Positions 46,965-58,678 of a stretch of 64,000 bases of DNA are shown here, piece by piece; the stretch's first letter is position 1, and the number at the start of each line of letters is the position of its first letter. Origin of the DNA: Apiospora phragmitis (Eukaryota; Ascomycota; Sordariomycetes; Amphisphaeriales; Apiosporaceae); assembly GCA_038363925.1 (NCBI GenBank), contig JAQQWL010000009.1, forward strand, positions 2,418,001 to 2,482,000. The letters run 5' to 3'. Position numbers and translations under genes: made by a program. The notes beneath the pieces are model-generated. The model was not told the origin of the DNA, searched no databases, and saw nothing but the letters and a program-made list of their open reading frames with translations.

Positions 46965-48716
46965 ATGAAGCCAGATACACCTCTGCCCTACCCGGATTGC
47001 TGGGCCAGCCCCGACGAGTATGTGGAGAGTCTGTTGGAGTTTGCGACAACTTCGGCCATATTCCAAACACTATGCGGCGGCGTACACATCCTGGATTTCT
47101 TCACGAGTGAGCCTGGGCTGTTCCAGACCATCGTTCCCGAAGACTGGCAAGCCTACCTTGTCCGCAACGAGCCCATGCAGCTACTGGACGTGCTCATGAG
47201 AAAGGACCTGGACCAGCTTACAGACGATGAACGGCCGCCCGAAAGTCTGGTGCAATATATCAAGGACGTTCGGAGATTCAGTCTCGCCCGGGACTTTGTT
47301 CACCAGGAGAAGCTCCCGAAGCTCACACGCCAGATAGCGGTGGGGATGAAGCCCAAGAAGATACACGAGGTCAGCAACTTCGCCAGCTATATCAACGGGC
47401 TGGCCGATGATTTTACCGACATATCTGGTGATAACATCACGCATTTTGTCGATTTTGGAAGCGGCCAGAATTACCTAGGCAGGGCTCTGGCAAGTGCTCC
47501 GTACAATAAACACATCGTGGCCGTCGAGGGCAGAGAGCACAATATATCAGGGGCCAAGGCCTTGGATATGCTTGCTGGACTAGCCGAAAAGGAAAAGGTT
47601 ATGCGCAACAAGAAATTGTGGCAACAACGCTTAAACGGCAAATTAGATGAACAAGACATGGCCAAGTCATTGGAAATCTCGGAGAAATCTGCTGTCGACT
47701 TCAGACCCAGGAGAGAATTGGAAGCCGTTTACACGCCAGAGGAAGGCAAGGGCTTCATACGTTACATATCCGGCAGGCTGGAGTCCGGCGACTTGTCGGA
47801 CGTGGTCAGCCAGTTGGAAACGGCTCCCAGCTTTAGCGAAGACGAAGCAAAGGATGTGCGGCTCATGGCCATTTCTATTCACTCCTGTGGGAATTTATCG
47901 CACCACGGCATCCGCTCACTCATATTGAATCCACGCGTGCGAGCAGTAGCTATTGTGGGATGCTGCTACAACTTGATGACGGAAAAGCTTGGCCCGCCAA
48001 CGTACAAACTCCCCTTCATGCGACCCAGTACTCAGCCTTTAAACGGAAGAGTTGTTCGAGAGTCGGCGAAGTGCGACACGCACGGTTTTCCCATGAGCGA
48101 GCGTCTTTGCACTTACAAAGAGACAGGCGTGCGGCTCAACATCACGGCCAGAATGATGGCTTGCCAAGCACCGCAGAATTGGGGCAAGGAGGATAGCGAT
48201 GACTTCTTCAGCCGCCACTTCTATCGTGCCGTACTTCAAAAAGTCTTCCTCGATAAGGGCGTCATTCAGAAGGTATACCACGATTCCGAGAGCAAATCAG
48301 AAGAGAGTACGACCCCATTTAACACCAGCACGAATCCGATTATCATTGGTTCACTTCGAAAGGCGTGCTATAAAACACTCAACACCTACATTCGTGGTGC
48401 TATAGTCAAGTTGACCACTCATTCGGACTACCATGAGCAGTGCGAGGTGGTCAGTAAGAAAATGGGTGATATGACGGATGATGAAATTGCCTCATACGAG
48501 AAACAGTACCGCCATCGCAAAAGAGAGTTGAGCGCCATCTGGAGCTTGATGGCCTTCAGTGCCGGTGTGGTCGAATCTCTCATTGTAACTGACCGCTGGC
48601 TCTTCCTCAAGCAACAGACTGATTTGGTCGAGCAATGCTGGGTAGAGCCGGTCTTTGACTTCAAAGAGAGTCCGCGAAACCTGGTAGTCGTCGGCATCAA
48701 GAAACGTGACTCTTGA
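46965..48716 (+). CDS. METTL25/RRNAD1-type methyltransferase domain protein
   Basis: Single exon, 583 aa from the ATG at 46965. A GTG 15 bp upstream is in frame but is not a likely start. It is an S-adenosylmethionine-dependent methyltransferase of the METTL25/RRNAD1 group, whose substrates are poorly known. Motif I is FVDFGSGQNYLGRALA at about residues 161-176, followed by VAVEGREHNI (acidic residue of the ribose-binding position). ISIHSCGNLSHHGIRSL and VAIVGCCYNLMTEKL later in the chain match the HxCG and GCCY signatures of this family. The C-terminal part is helical, ends VVGIKKRDS and is close to the usual fungal length. No frame break is seen. It is divergent from Tlg1. Substrate and cellular role cannot be told from sequence. 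Confidence 0.85.
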   Translation: MKPDTPLPYPDCWASPDEYVESLLEFATTSAIFQTLCGGVHILDFFTSEPGLFQTIVPEDWQAYLVRNEPMQLLDVLMRKDLDQLTDDERPPESLVQYIKDVRRFSLARDFVHQEKLPKLTRQIAVGMKPKKIHEVSNFASYINGLADDFTDISGDNITHFVDFGSGQNYLGRALASAPYNKHIVAVEGREHNISGAKALDMLAGLAEKEKVMRNKKLWQQRLNGKLDEQDMAKSLEISEKSAVDFRPRRELEAVYTPEEGKGFIRYISGRLESGDLSDVVSQLETAPSFSEDEAKDVRLMAISIHSCGNLSHHGIRSLILNPRVRAVAIVGCCYNLMTEKLGPPTYKLPFMRPSTQPLNGRVVRESAKCDTHGFPMSERLCTYKETGVRLNITARMMACQAPQNWGKEDSDDFFSRHFYRAVLQKVFLDKGVIQKVYHDSESKSEESTTPFNTSTNPIIIGSLRKACYKTLNTYIRGAIVKLTTHSDYHEQCEVVSKKMGDMTDDEIASYEKQYRHRKRELSAIWSLMAFSAGVVESLIVTDRWLFLKQQTDLVEQCWVEPVFDFKESPRNLVVVGIKKRDS

Positions 48717-51700
48717 TAGCTGCGGGCTTCTCCATATTGGGACAGCTGACATACGTCTGTGGCCAATAAGGACTGGGTTACATTTCATAGTCGATGACCT
48801 GGGGCCAAACGAGCGTAAGCGGCCGTCATTGGCGCACCATCAGGAGACACCGGATGTATATGCTGCTGTGGAGGGAAAACAGCAACATTACCCGATCAGA
48901 AGGCTTATCATGATCAAGGGGCAATGGACCATAACAGTAGCCTCCGAAACACATCTCATTCTACTATCGGAGGGCCCAGACTGACGGGATTGCCGAATCA
49001 CAAGTCCTATCATTAGTTGATCGTTTGTGATGTTACGCAAAGTTCTTACTACATGGCTTTGCACCACAGCCAAGCAAACAACTTGGTCTAGTCCAAAGCA
49101 GGCTGATGTCACGTACGAACGTATCCTCATCATGAAAATACCAGAATTTCAACTTATTATGCTCCGATTAGATACCGACTGCTCGGTTACGAGACCCAGC
49201 CCCTCGCATGGTGTTCTCGGCGCAAGTGTTAGAATGCAGCATGCCGACTTTGCTTGGGTGGTCAGCTTCTGGCCTAGCACGACCGGGGGGGACAGTGAAG
49301 GGGAGATCCCGGCGAAGGCCATGGGAGTCTTAGCATACCCCCGGGCATGAAGTCTCTTTGTACTCGTGGGTTCCAGAAGACTGGCACTTTGTCATCTTGA
49401 AAACATGACAGAAAGGTCACTTGATATAATGATGACCTCATCATCCACGGGGCTGGTAACCCAAGAACTCAGGCGCCGAGCGGTATATGAGGAACGATGC
49501 TGTAGTAATCTTATCCTTCGGTCACGTTCTACTGAGAATAGCGTGAGCAACATGATTATCGACAATAATAGCTACGGGTGACTGGCCAATCCTAGAGCAG
49601 CGGTGACGAAAGAGTCGATCAGGCAGCCTAGATCGGTCGACTGAAATAACCGAGATCCCTGATCCCTAACAGCAAGAGTGTACAGGTCATCTTCAAATCG
49701 ACACTTGCATCTTCGGAGAGCTGGAGAGCGTGGGGGTGAAATGGGTAGGATGGGGAGCTGGTTTTCTCGCATACTGCATTACTGAGCAGGGTAGCATCGG
49801 CTTTGAACGTTCTTTGCAAGCGAATTAGGTACTTTGACGTATCTCAAAAAAAAACAAAAACAAAAAACAAAAACAAAACTGGATGGCTGATGACTTGCAG
49901 CACTGAGTAGAAGCGTCTTGATCACCATTCTGTTCTGCTGGTGAGACCATAGTTGCTATTTTGAGGCCCTCCTGATTGGGTCCGGTGTGACGCCTTGTGC
50001 GACTTCGCCGTCTCGTTCCTGGACGAGAGAGGTAAGGTAGACAAACTACAGATGCGGCATTCAGCTCTGGTGATGGATAGAGGCAGGCCCAGTGGGGAAG
50101 TGATATGCCGCATGGCATTGAGGATTCTCAGACTCGGAGAGAACATCACATACAATGAGGAAGGACAGGACCGTTCGTCCGTCCCGTTCAAGCAATCAGA
50201 ATGTTATTGAAGCACCTGAGCTACTGCAAGACACAGTGTGGGGTCGGCGCTTTATTGCGGCTCTCAGTGGAAAGCTGCGGATCACTCACTTACTTGGCAA
50301 CTTGGGTGCATCAATTTGATCTACATACTCCGTACCTTACATAGATAGGTGAGTAGGTATGTATTCCCTTATCATATTGGCATGTCATTCGGATGTGTCC
50401 CTGTTCTTACCATGGTTTCCTTCCCTCCAATGACGTTGGAATGACTTTGCAGGTGCCATGTCCAAAACCATCGTCTCATTCGATTCGGCTTGCCAGCGGG
50501 TAGAGCACTCGCAGTCTTCTTCCTCAACCCCGCCCCGATGCCCTGAAGGAGGAGGGAGGAGGAGGATGAAGAGACGGGACATCATCATGCAGCACACTGC
50601 AGCAGGTGGCTGGCTCAAAATTGATTGATTTTTAGGTTAATTGCAAACAGCATGAGAAGAGCAGCCAGTAATGACTGGATGAATGGATTCTCCCCCCTGG
50701 ATCAGTATGTACGTGTACACGTTGTGAGCTTCCCCCACGTTCTGGGGTGACATGGTGGTTGCAGCAGGCAGGTCAAGGTTCTAGTTTAGGGATTCCCTGG
50801 CTGGCTGAGTCTTGGTAACACAACCATTCACATCACACAAGCTTGCCTGCAGCTCTGAACCTTTCCGGAAGTACGCCAATTGGGTTTGGATCGTCTGGTT
50901 GGCCAAGCAGGTACGTCTCTATATTTTCGAAGTGTTTTATATGTATTTTCCGGCGTCCACTCAGCTTGGCGTTGAGTGCATGCTAGCCCGCCCCAGGTGG
51001 TAGCGCTTATGCCGCCGGTGAGGTGATGGGCGCGACGGCCATATGGCCAGGGCCCCTCGAGAGGAGGGTGTGCGCGCCCTCACCCACCTGCAACAACATC
51101 CACCAACTAAACGGCCCAACTGCATCTACCCTGCCCGGCGTACGTCAACGGGATGCCTTTTTGGGGTATGCTGCTGGTCTGGGTTGTGACGTTGGCGTTC
51201 AGGCACGATACTCCCTCCCTGGTTATGGATTCCATGGTTTTGAGGCTGTCGAGGTACAGCCACAGAAATGAATACCTCCTAGGCAAGCAAAGCAGCCAGA
51301 AACGAAACGGACAGTTGATCATGATCCCTAAGTAAGTAAGGAGGTAGGTACGAACTATTGATGCACGCAGGTATAAGAGGTACTTGGCTCGTCCAGTCTC
51401 TTCGATTCCTGTTTTCGTGTTTTATTTCGAATACGAAAATAGGTTGCGTAAGTCCATATATATCAATCCTCATCACCTTTTGTTTCCTTATCTCGTTTTT
51501 TGAGTCAGTGACGACCCGTGGATCTCCTTCCGGCTTGTTGCAGGCGGACATCGTAGCACGCATTGCATCACATCTACATATACACACGTACATATATATA
51601 TCTTCATAATACCACCTCACCTGCATACCTACCGAGCCCGGCCGCTGTCGATGAGAGATCGCGAAACCAACCAAAAAGAAAAAAGATCCGACACACCGAG

Positions 51701-52489
51701 AACGGGGACGAGAAAACTACTTATTGACTCAACGCCTCCACCAGCTCGCGTCTAAACCAAGCATGGTGGCATCCGGCATTATCTCCATCTGCACTCTCTA
51801 AAAAGCACCAGCCGCTCCCCCGACATGTGCGATTAGATGGGCTTGCTCGAACCTGGCCCACATAGCGTTCTTTGTTGGCTGGAGGGACCCCTCAGAATCC
51901 CCGAGTCAGGCTCCTATCGTACGTCTTTAGATAGATAGCTTGAGAGGCCGAGGAGGAAGAGAGTGACAGCGAGGGAGAAAAAGTGAGAGGGAGAGAGAAA
52001 GAGAGAGCCGTTTAACCTTACTTTATATTTATCTATTAAGAGGCTCTGGGGAACACGTCCGAACCGGCATCCACCACCGATTTCGCTGATCCGCGAGATA
52101 TCTGACGACAAATCCTTTCTGACTCTTTTTTTTTTGGTTGTCTTCCCTTACCTCGTCTCCCCTCGCGACGCACAGGATCTTCCTATCCCATCCTTTCGGG
52201 GGTCATTGTCCGACAAATTCATATTCAATCCATATACCTGGCCATTCCTTGCAAAGGTTACCTACTTGAACAAGTCATAAAAACCCGGGTAACTCCAAGT
52301 GTGTATTGCTCTGCGGAAGACGATCCGGAAGACGAAGAGTCGCCCAATCACGGCCCGGCGCGCCTGTTCGCTTCAGACTCCGTCTGTGCATTTTTAAGGG
52401 TCCATCCCCATATCCGGCGCACCTCGAGGTGGTCGAATGAGTACCGTGAGGCCGCCATCATTGGTGATGCGAGAAGCGCCCTGGTTACA
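48717..52489. other. 3.8-kb intergenic region before the CASTOR-like gene
   Basis: No frame with family resemblance, tRNA or transposon ends recognised. The right part has GAGAGG and pyrimidine tracts and a run of T's near 52125, fitting a leader and promoter of the downstream gene. Confidence 0.55.
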
Positions 52490-53918
52490 ATGAACTCCCA
52501 AAGTCAAATATCATTTTTGGTAAGTTGTTCGATTTTTTGCCAATCCACAACGCTCGGTTCGCCGTGGCTCTGGCTTCGTCTATCTGGCTGTGTGTGTGAG
52601 TCGATAGATGACGGCCAAGGATTGCATCATAGCATGCCTCCGATTTCTATTAGTCATATTTTGACCATGCTGGTACCTGCTCCAATCTGAGAGTGCCCGC
52701 GAGCCGAGTACCCGAACCCAGTACCTAAGCAGGTAACTTAATAATAAAAGCTAATATGCGAAACCTCAGGACGGGACTTTCAGCTTAATACATATTCCTC
52801 TCAGCCTTTACCCTGTCTTTCTCCAACCGATACTCCAAGTCTTGTTGCCCAATGGGGAATTCGATAGCGGAAAGGAGATCGAAGGCTTGAGCATCGACAA
52901 CAAGCATGGCTTCCTCAACGTCAGTATCACCCCAGTCGAGTGTTCGGTTGTGTGCCACGACAACTGGGCCAAGAAGGTGTTCGAGCCCGTCATACGGAGA
53001 CTGTCTCGCGATGCGTCCAAGACGGTCACCATCTCCAAAGACAGCTACCTCATCCTGTCCGTCATCAGCGCCGGCATGAACGCCGGAACTGGCGTCATGG
53101 AGTTGACCTCGCCGCTCGCCCTCGCCGGCATCCCCATTTTCTTCATAACCACGTATTATTCCGATTTCATCCTGGTGCCCACCAAGGACCGCCAAACCGT
53201 CGTGCAAGCCCTGCTGAGCCGCGGCTTCGAGTTCTCCGAGGACGAGTCCGCTTTCGTGTCGCCCACCGTGCACGTGAGAGGCGGCAGCGTCAGTAGCCAG
53301 GCCCCTTCCACGCCCCTGCCGACCAACGTCACCGAGCTGCAGACGCGAACGTTCGAGCTGCTGAGGAAGCGCGACGTCATTCCCTTCATTGAGGAGGGCC
53401 TAACCGTGGTGCTCTGCTCCGGCAAGGACCCGGAGCAGGAGCAGATGAACCACTTCAGCCGGCGGCCTGTCCCAACGCGGCGGGCGACGGGCAACGGCAT
53501 CAATGGCGGGCACGCCCGCCGCAGCTGGCTGGACAACGTCGACACGAAGCTCTACACGAGCCTGATCTCGGTGCTCGTCCTGCAGCCGCGGTTCTTGTCG
53601 ATGACGCTGGCCCAGGAGGACCCGCCTTCGCTCCCTATTGGACAAGACCCAGCTCAGCGTCTTTGGGGACTCCCTGGTGGGGGATGTGGAAGGGGACCTC
53701 GTCCCGATCTTCTTCGATCTGGAGAACCTGCCCATCGATGCCACAGGTATCGTTTCAGGGGTCGCCGGCCGGCTCGTGGCCGAGATGCGCATGACCGAGA
53801 CGGGGATGGCGAGCAATTGTCGTATCTGTCGACAGCCCGGGCCGGCGCTGTCATCTTATCCAGTGAGCAGTCACTGAAAGCGCTCGAGGTGATGAGGCCG
53901 CTCCTGAACAAGGAGTAA
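52490..53918 (+). CDS. ACT-domain protein, CASTOR-like (two compensating frame breaks)
   Basis: Exon 1 (52490-52519) codes MNSQSQISFL. After a 250-nt intron with GTAAGT and a CTCAG acceptor, exon 2 (52770-53918) continues DGTFSLIHIPLSLYPVFLQP. The predicted length is 392 aa. The segment SYLILSVISAGMNAGTG...SPLALAGIPIFFITTYYSDFILVP is the ACT_7-type domain shared with animal CASTOR proteins, which bind arginine and control TORC1. Whether the fungal protein senses an amino acid is unknown. One extra C in CCC at 53633-53635 and one missing G in GGGG at 53802-53805 throw about 57 codons into a wrong, arginine-rich frame. In the other frame that interval reads SVFGDSLVGDVEGDLVPIFF and VAGRLVAEMRMTETG, a clear continuation. 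The last part, AGAVILSSEQSLKALEVM, is back in the starting frame. Confidence 0.82.
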
Positions 53919-55023
53919 GCGGATTGGTCGGAAACGCGGGACGCCTTGTACAACGATACGTGGTTGGGGATCAAACAGCATATACGACGGAACATACGGA
54001 TACCGACGAATACCCAAGGAGCGCCTAAGGAGCGGTCAGCAGCCTTGGGCTTTCCTCATAGGACGCAGAGCGCGGGGTTTCTGGTTACCACCAAAAAAAG
54101 GGACGGACATGTGGTGATGCAGAGATATGGGAAGACAAAAAAAATGGTGAGAGAGGAGAGTATTTTCGGGACAATCTAGCCCCTAGCATTTTCAAGAAGC
54201 GATTCTCATTCATGGTGGCACCTCGTTTGTTTGTGGGGGGGCGTTTATAGGAGGTACCTATTTGCGCCTGGTTACTTTGCGCCTCTGGCTTTTGTCTTTG
54301 CTTTTTTTGTTTACTTCATTGTTTGGCATCGAAGATACCCAGCTCCCGAGCCATCATATATATCCTACCCAGCCCTGCTTTTATCGTATTCCGTCATTAA
54401 CGCATAATCCCTCCTGTCTTCTTCTCTTTTCTTGACTTTTTGGTTTTGGTTTTGGCTTCGCATATCCACATTGCATTATTAGATAATAAGTTCGAGGCTA
54501 CTTGAGGATATTGTTGTATCGAATAGAGAGGAAAATTGCATATGTACCTACTTAACTCTATACTTAGAGCACATGAAACTTGTGTGTACACGCCCACCGC
54601 CGACCAGAAGTCGTTCAAATATACCTCAGCAAACAGCCAACACCACTGATCTCACTCCGCATGACCATCACACACTGACCGGGTGGAAATAATCGTTGGC
54701 GGGTGCTATACAAATGTTGACAAGCCTTTTGGGCCAGTTTGTAGAATACATGGTACTCTCTCCAATGTCAATACGATTTCACTATAGGCATAAGAATAGG
54801 GGTATAAGTTCTGTTGAGTAATTCAGACTTGACGTGCGTTCTTATTCTCCATCTCGACCTCCCCACCTTCTCTTAAGAAGCGTTGTTCTTCGCGCCTCAA
54901 ACTATTGTGACATGATCCTATGATAATGCAGTTGAACAAGAGGGAAAGGAATCCCCGAAACAATTGCGGCTCTGGGTCCAACGAAACCCCGATACTGGCA
55001 CTAAAACTACAAACAAGCTTTCC
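53919..55023. other. Convergent spacer between the CASTOR-like gene and Vma1
   Basis: About 1.1 kb between two convergent stop codons, probably 3' untranslated regions with short T-rich stretches. No gene is recognised. Confidence 0.6.
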
Positions 55024-57275
55024 TTATTCATCCAAGACCAAAGCAAACTTGTCCATCAACTCCTGGTTGATGCTCTCGTACTAGGAAACGCGTCAGTAAA
55101 ATAACAAATGACACACGTGGCGTGGGGCGATTCAACATACCTTCTTGCAGACAGCTTCTTCGCCATCGCCCGGCTCCTCGAACTTCAATGCTCGCAGCTT
55201 GGCCTGGAGATCACTGGTGGCCTCACGGACCTTGTTCCAGTTTTGCCCCTGGGCAATGGCCTTTTGCGCCTCATCGTGGAAGCCCATCATCAACTTCATC
55301 ATCCACTCTGTCTTCCAAATGGGACAGAACTGGTCATAGGTGGAGTAACCGTTCTGCTGCAAGAAGTCTTCCTTGAGTAATGTGGCAACATCCAGAGTAA
55401 TCTTGTCAGGGTCCGACAAAGCTGACTTGCCAACAAGCTGTACGACCTGGTCCAGCTCTTCGGAGTCGGATAGCAGCTGTCTGATGCGGTCACGGAGCCT
55501 AGGGAAGTCGGCGAAGTCCTTCTCATACCACTTGTCTAGCACGGTTGTGTACTTGCTGTAAGAGACTCCGGTATTGATGGAGGGGAAATGCTTTCGCTGG
55601 GCAAGCTTCTTGTCAAGACCCCAGAAAACCTGTACAATACCAAGGGTGGAACTTGTCACGGGGTCGGAGAAATCACCACGGGGGGACTGACAGCACCGAC
55701 AATACTGACGCTACCTTCGCGCTCAGGAGATCCAAGTGACTGGACCTTGCCTGCACGCTCGTAGAAGCTGGCCAGCTTGGAACCAAGGTAAGCAGGGAAA
55801 CCCTGATCAGCAGGCATTTCACCGAGACGACCGGAGATTTCACGAAGAGCCTCGGCCCAACGCGACGTGGAGTCGGCCATCATAGCAACGTTCATGCCTT
55901 GGTCTCGGAAGTACTCGGCAACAGCAATACCAGTGTAGATAGAAGCCTCTCGCGCAGCGACGGGCATGTTGGACGTGTTGGCGATCAAGGTGGTTCGCTT
56001 CATGATGGGCTCTTTGCGGCCATCGACTTCGATGGACAGCTCCGGGAAATCCTTCAGGACTTCGGCCATTTCGTTACCTCGCTCACCACAACCAACGTAA
56101 ACAATGACGTCGCTGTTGGAGAACTTGGAGACTGATTGGGAAATGACAGTCTTTCCACATCCGAAGGCACCAGGAATGGCAACTGTACCACCCTGCACAC
56201 TGGGGAACAAAGCATCCAGCACGCGCTGTCCGACGATGAAGGGCTGGTTGGCGGCAAGCTTCTCGGTTGTCGGCCTGGGAACACGGACAGGCCATGTCTG
56301 CATCATACCGTACTCGGACTTCTGGCCGTTGAACTCGACCTCGAGGATCTTCTCGTCGACGGTATATTCGCCCTTGCTGGCGATTTTGGTAATGGTGCCC
56401 CGGGCGCGCGGCGGCAGCATGACCTTGTGGACCTTGATGAAGGAGTTCTCGAAGACAGTACCCCAGACGTCACCTCCGGAGATGTGGTCGCCAACCTTCA
56501 TCGTAGGCGTGAACTCCCATTTCTTCTCGCGGTCGAGAGCGGTCATGGCAACACCGCGAGGGATGTAGATGCTAGCTGCCTGCTCGGAAATCTTCTGAAG
56601 CGGACGCTGGATACCATCATAAATGTTGTTTAACAGACCGGGACCCAGCTCGACGGACAAGGGCTTGCCGGTTCGGATGACAGGGTCGCCGACGGTCACA
56701 CCAGCTATACGCATGCGATATGATCAGTTATGATTCTCCTCTTTCTTTCAGCAGGGGCTGACGAACCGGTCTCTTCGTAGACTTGGATGGTAGCTTGGTC
56801 GGCGCTGATTCGAATGACTTCGCCGACTAGGTTATCGTGACCGACTTTCACCTATTGACATGTGTGAGAAGGTGCATGTTGGAAGGATGGGATATGATCG
56901 TTTCGTACCAACTCGTACATGGCGACTCCGGTCATGTTCTCGGCCACCACGACGGGACTGGATGCGGCATTAAAGTAAGCAACCAATACATCACGACGAT
57001 AATAATCAGCTATTGATCAGATAGGAACATACCCGGACACGGAGTAGATCTTGCCTGGACATTGGAGCGTCAGTCAACAAATCTCGCAAAAGTGCACCTG
57101 TAGTGTTTCATACCCTTTTGGACGTCATCCATATCGCCGTTCGCCTTTGCAGCCTAGAGAAAAGAGGATGGAGGTCAGCAGATGCTCGATTGCTTGTATT
57201 CTGGTGGCCGGGGCTTCTGCGAGCGCTCTTAATTATCTCGTGATGGGCCAGACAGAGGGAACTTACCGCAGCCAT
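55024..57275 (-). CDS. VMA1: Vma1, V-type ATPase catalytic subunit A (frame broken once)
   Basis: Subunit A of the V1 sector hydrolyses ATP to drive proton pumping into vacuoles and endosomes. Seven exons are inferred: 57275-57267 (only 9 nt), 57153-57114, 57054-57033, 56957-56909, 56851-56767, 56704-55141 and 55080-55024. Joined, the N-terminus reads [39 protein letters not shown]. Walker A is GAFGCGKT, with [15 protein letters not shown] and [19 protein letters not shown] following. The site where some yeast VMA1 genes carry an intein (YVGCGERG) is uninterrupted. The exon sum is one base short. After GAVSPP the frame breaks at about 55679-55685 (gene strand CCCCCCGTGG where CCCCCCGGTGG is expected), and [20 protein letters not shown] resumes. 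Corrected length is 608 aa, the normal size. The fifth intron (56766-56705) uses a weak GTTCGT donor. Confidence 0.94.
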
Positions 57276-58678
57276 GTTGGATGATGTCGTAATGGGAGCT
57301 CTAGGTAGCTTGACCGCAGGCTCAACAGCAGCTCCGAGCTGGGTAATGGAGAAGTAGGGGTGGGCTGTAGCTTCGCAGGGGATGGAGGGGTAGAGGGAGA
57401 GGTCGACGACGACAAGAGAGGTGAGGATAGAGTTATGGTTGGATCAACACGAGCCTCGGGTTCGACGTCGCTGAATCGTGTTGTTGGAGACTGCTGTGGA
57501 CTGCTTGGTAGAGGCTGGACCGTAGCTGCCTCTAGTAGCGCAACCGCCACACCACGGCCAGGTCGGGCTGTGGCTGCTGCTGCCTGTGCTTCTGCTTGTG
57601 CTTCTGCTTGTGCTTCTGCTTCCCCACCTTCACTTCTTTGCACTGCGTCAGAACCAGTGCCTGCGCCCGAGCCCGAAACAGCAGAGGCAACAGAGGAGAC
57701 GCTGTTGCTGCGGCTGCGGCCCCTCGATATCAACTCCACGAGCGACGGGCGTGCTCGAAGCTGTGGTCGCAGGCCCAACATGCACTCTACTTCGGATCTT
57801 CTCTTCCTTCGAGAAGATGTTCAATGTAAGATTTCAATTTCAGTCGACTTCACGCCGTATGTCAACAACACAACGCGCAAGTTACTTACTGATGGAGAGT
57901 TGCTTGCATCAGGTGCAGCCCACACACACATTCATGCGCTGGAGCTTTACCGCCAGTTTTGTTTTCTACCTAAGATCGATCTAATACTGATGAGATATTA
58001 ATCTATTACCTGCCTTCCAAGGATATGACCTGTTCGGCCCCAGCAAGCGCCGGATCGCCCGTCACACTGTCACTTCGCCATCTAATAAGGTAAGCAGGCA
58101 TCATTTAGATGTTGTTAACATGATCGGAAGTGTTCCTGCTTTCTATCTTGATCTATGCCACCCAATCAGAAAGCTGGAGGTCGTATCGTTTAGCAGCTCG
58201 CAATTGCACTACCATCATCATGATGGTGCCAATTGTAATATGCATCGTAGTAGCTCCAAGTACGTTCACATGAGATATCAGGAAGAGGAAACGATGTGTT
58301 GTAGTAGCAATAGTTTGACAGCATAATAACGCAGACGACTATTAATTCGTTCTACATTATCATCTATCTATCATGGGCTTCATTATCGTTATAGTACCCT
58401 GTCCACCCCAGACGCCATATATCCAGATCATATATATACAGAACAGCAGCCAAAAAGCCCCAATGGCTATTCGTCTGCACCCGATCCTGAGTCCCGCCAC
58501 TTTTATTCCAATAATTAGTACGGCGTCTGGGGCGGTGTATGTATGCGTCTTTTCTTGCAGAGACGGTTCTTTATCAATCGTAAAATAAGCATGAGTCACG
58601 TGTAGCCGCAGCTAGCATGGCGACTAAGTCAACATTGCCAGGCCTGGAAAGGGACCGGGACCCATTCACACAAGATAG
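57276..58678. other. 1.4-kb region upstream of Vma1
   Basis: Probably the Vma1 promoter and leader, followed by the 3' region of the next minus-strand gene. It contains three tandem 12-bp units around 57585-57622 (TGCTTCTGCTTG). A 213-aa plus-strand frame here is low-complexity and is not called. Confidence 0.55.

Noticed and set aside
52785..53545. Minus-strand frames of 162 and 129 residues opposite the CASTOR-like gene
   Set aside because: Antisense shadows of a well supported exon, without start context or domain.
57360..58001. 213-residue frame upstream of Vma1 with an Ala/Ser repeat
   Set aside because: Low-complexity translation of a tandem 12-bp repeat in a promoter, with no family resemblance.
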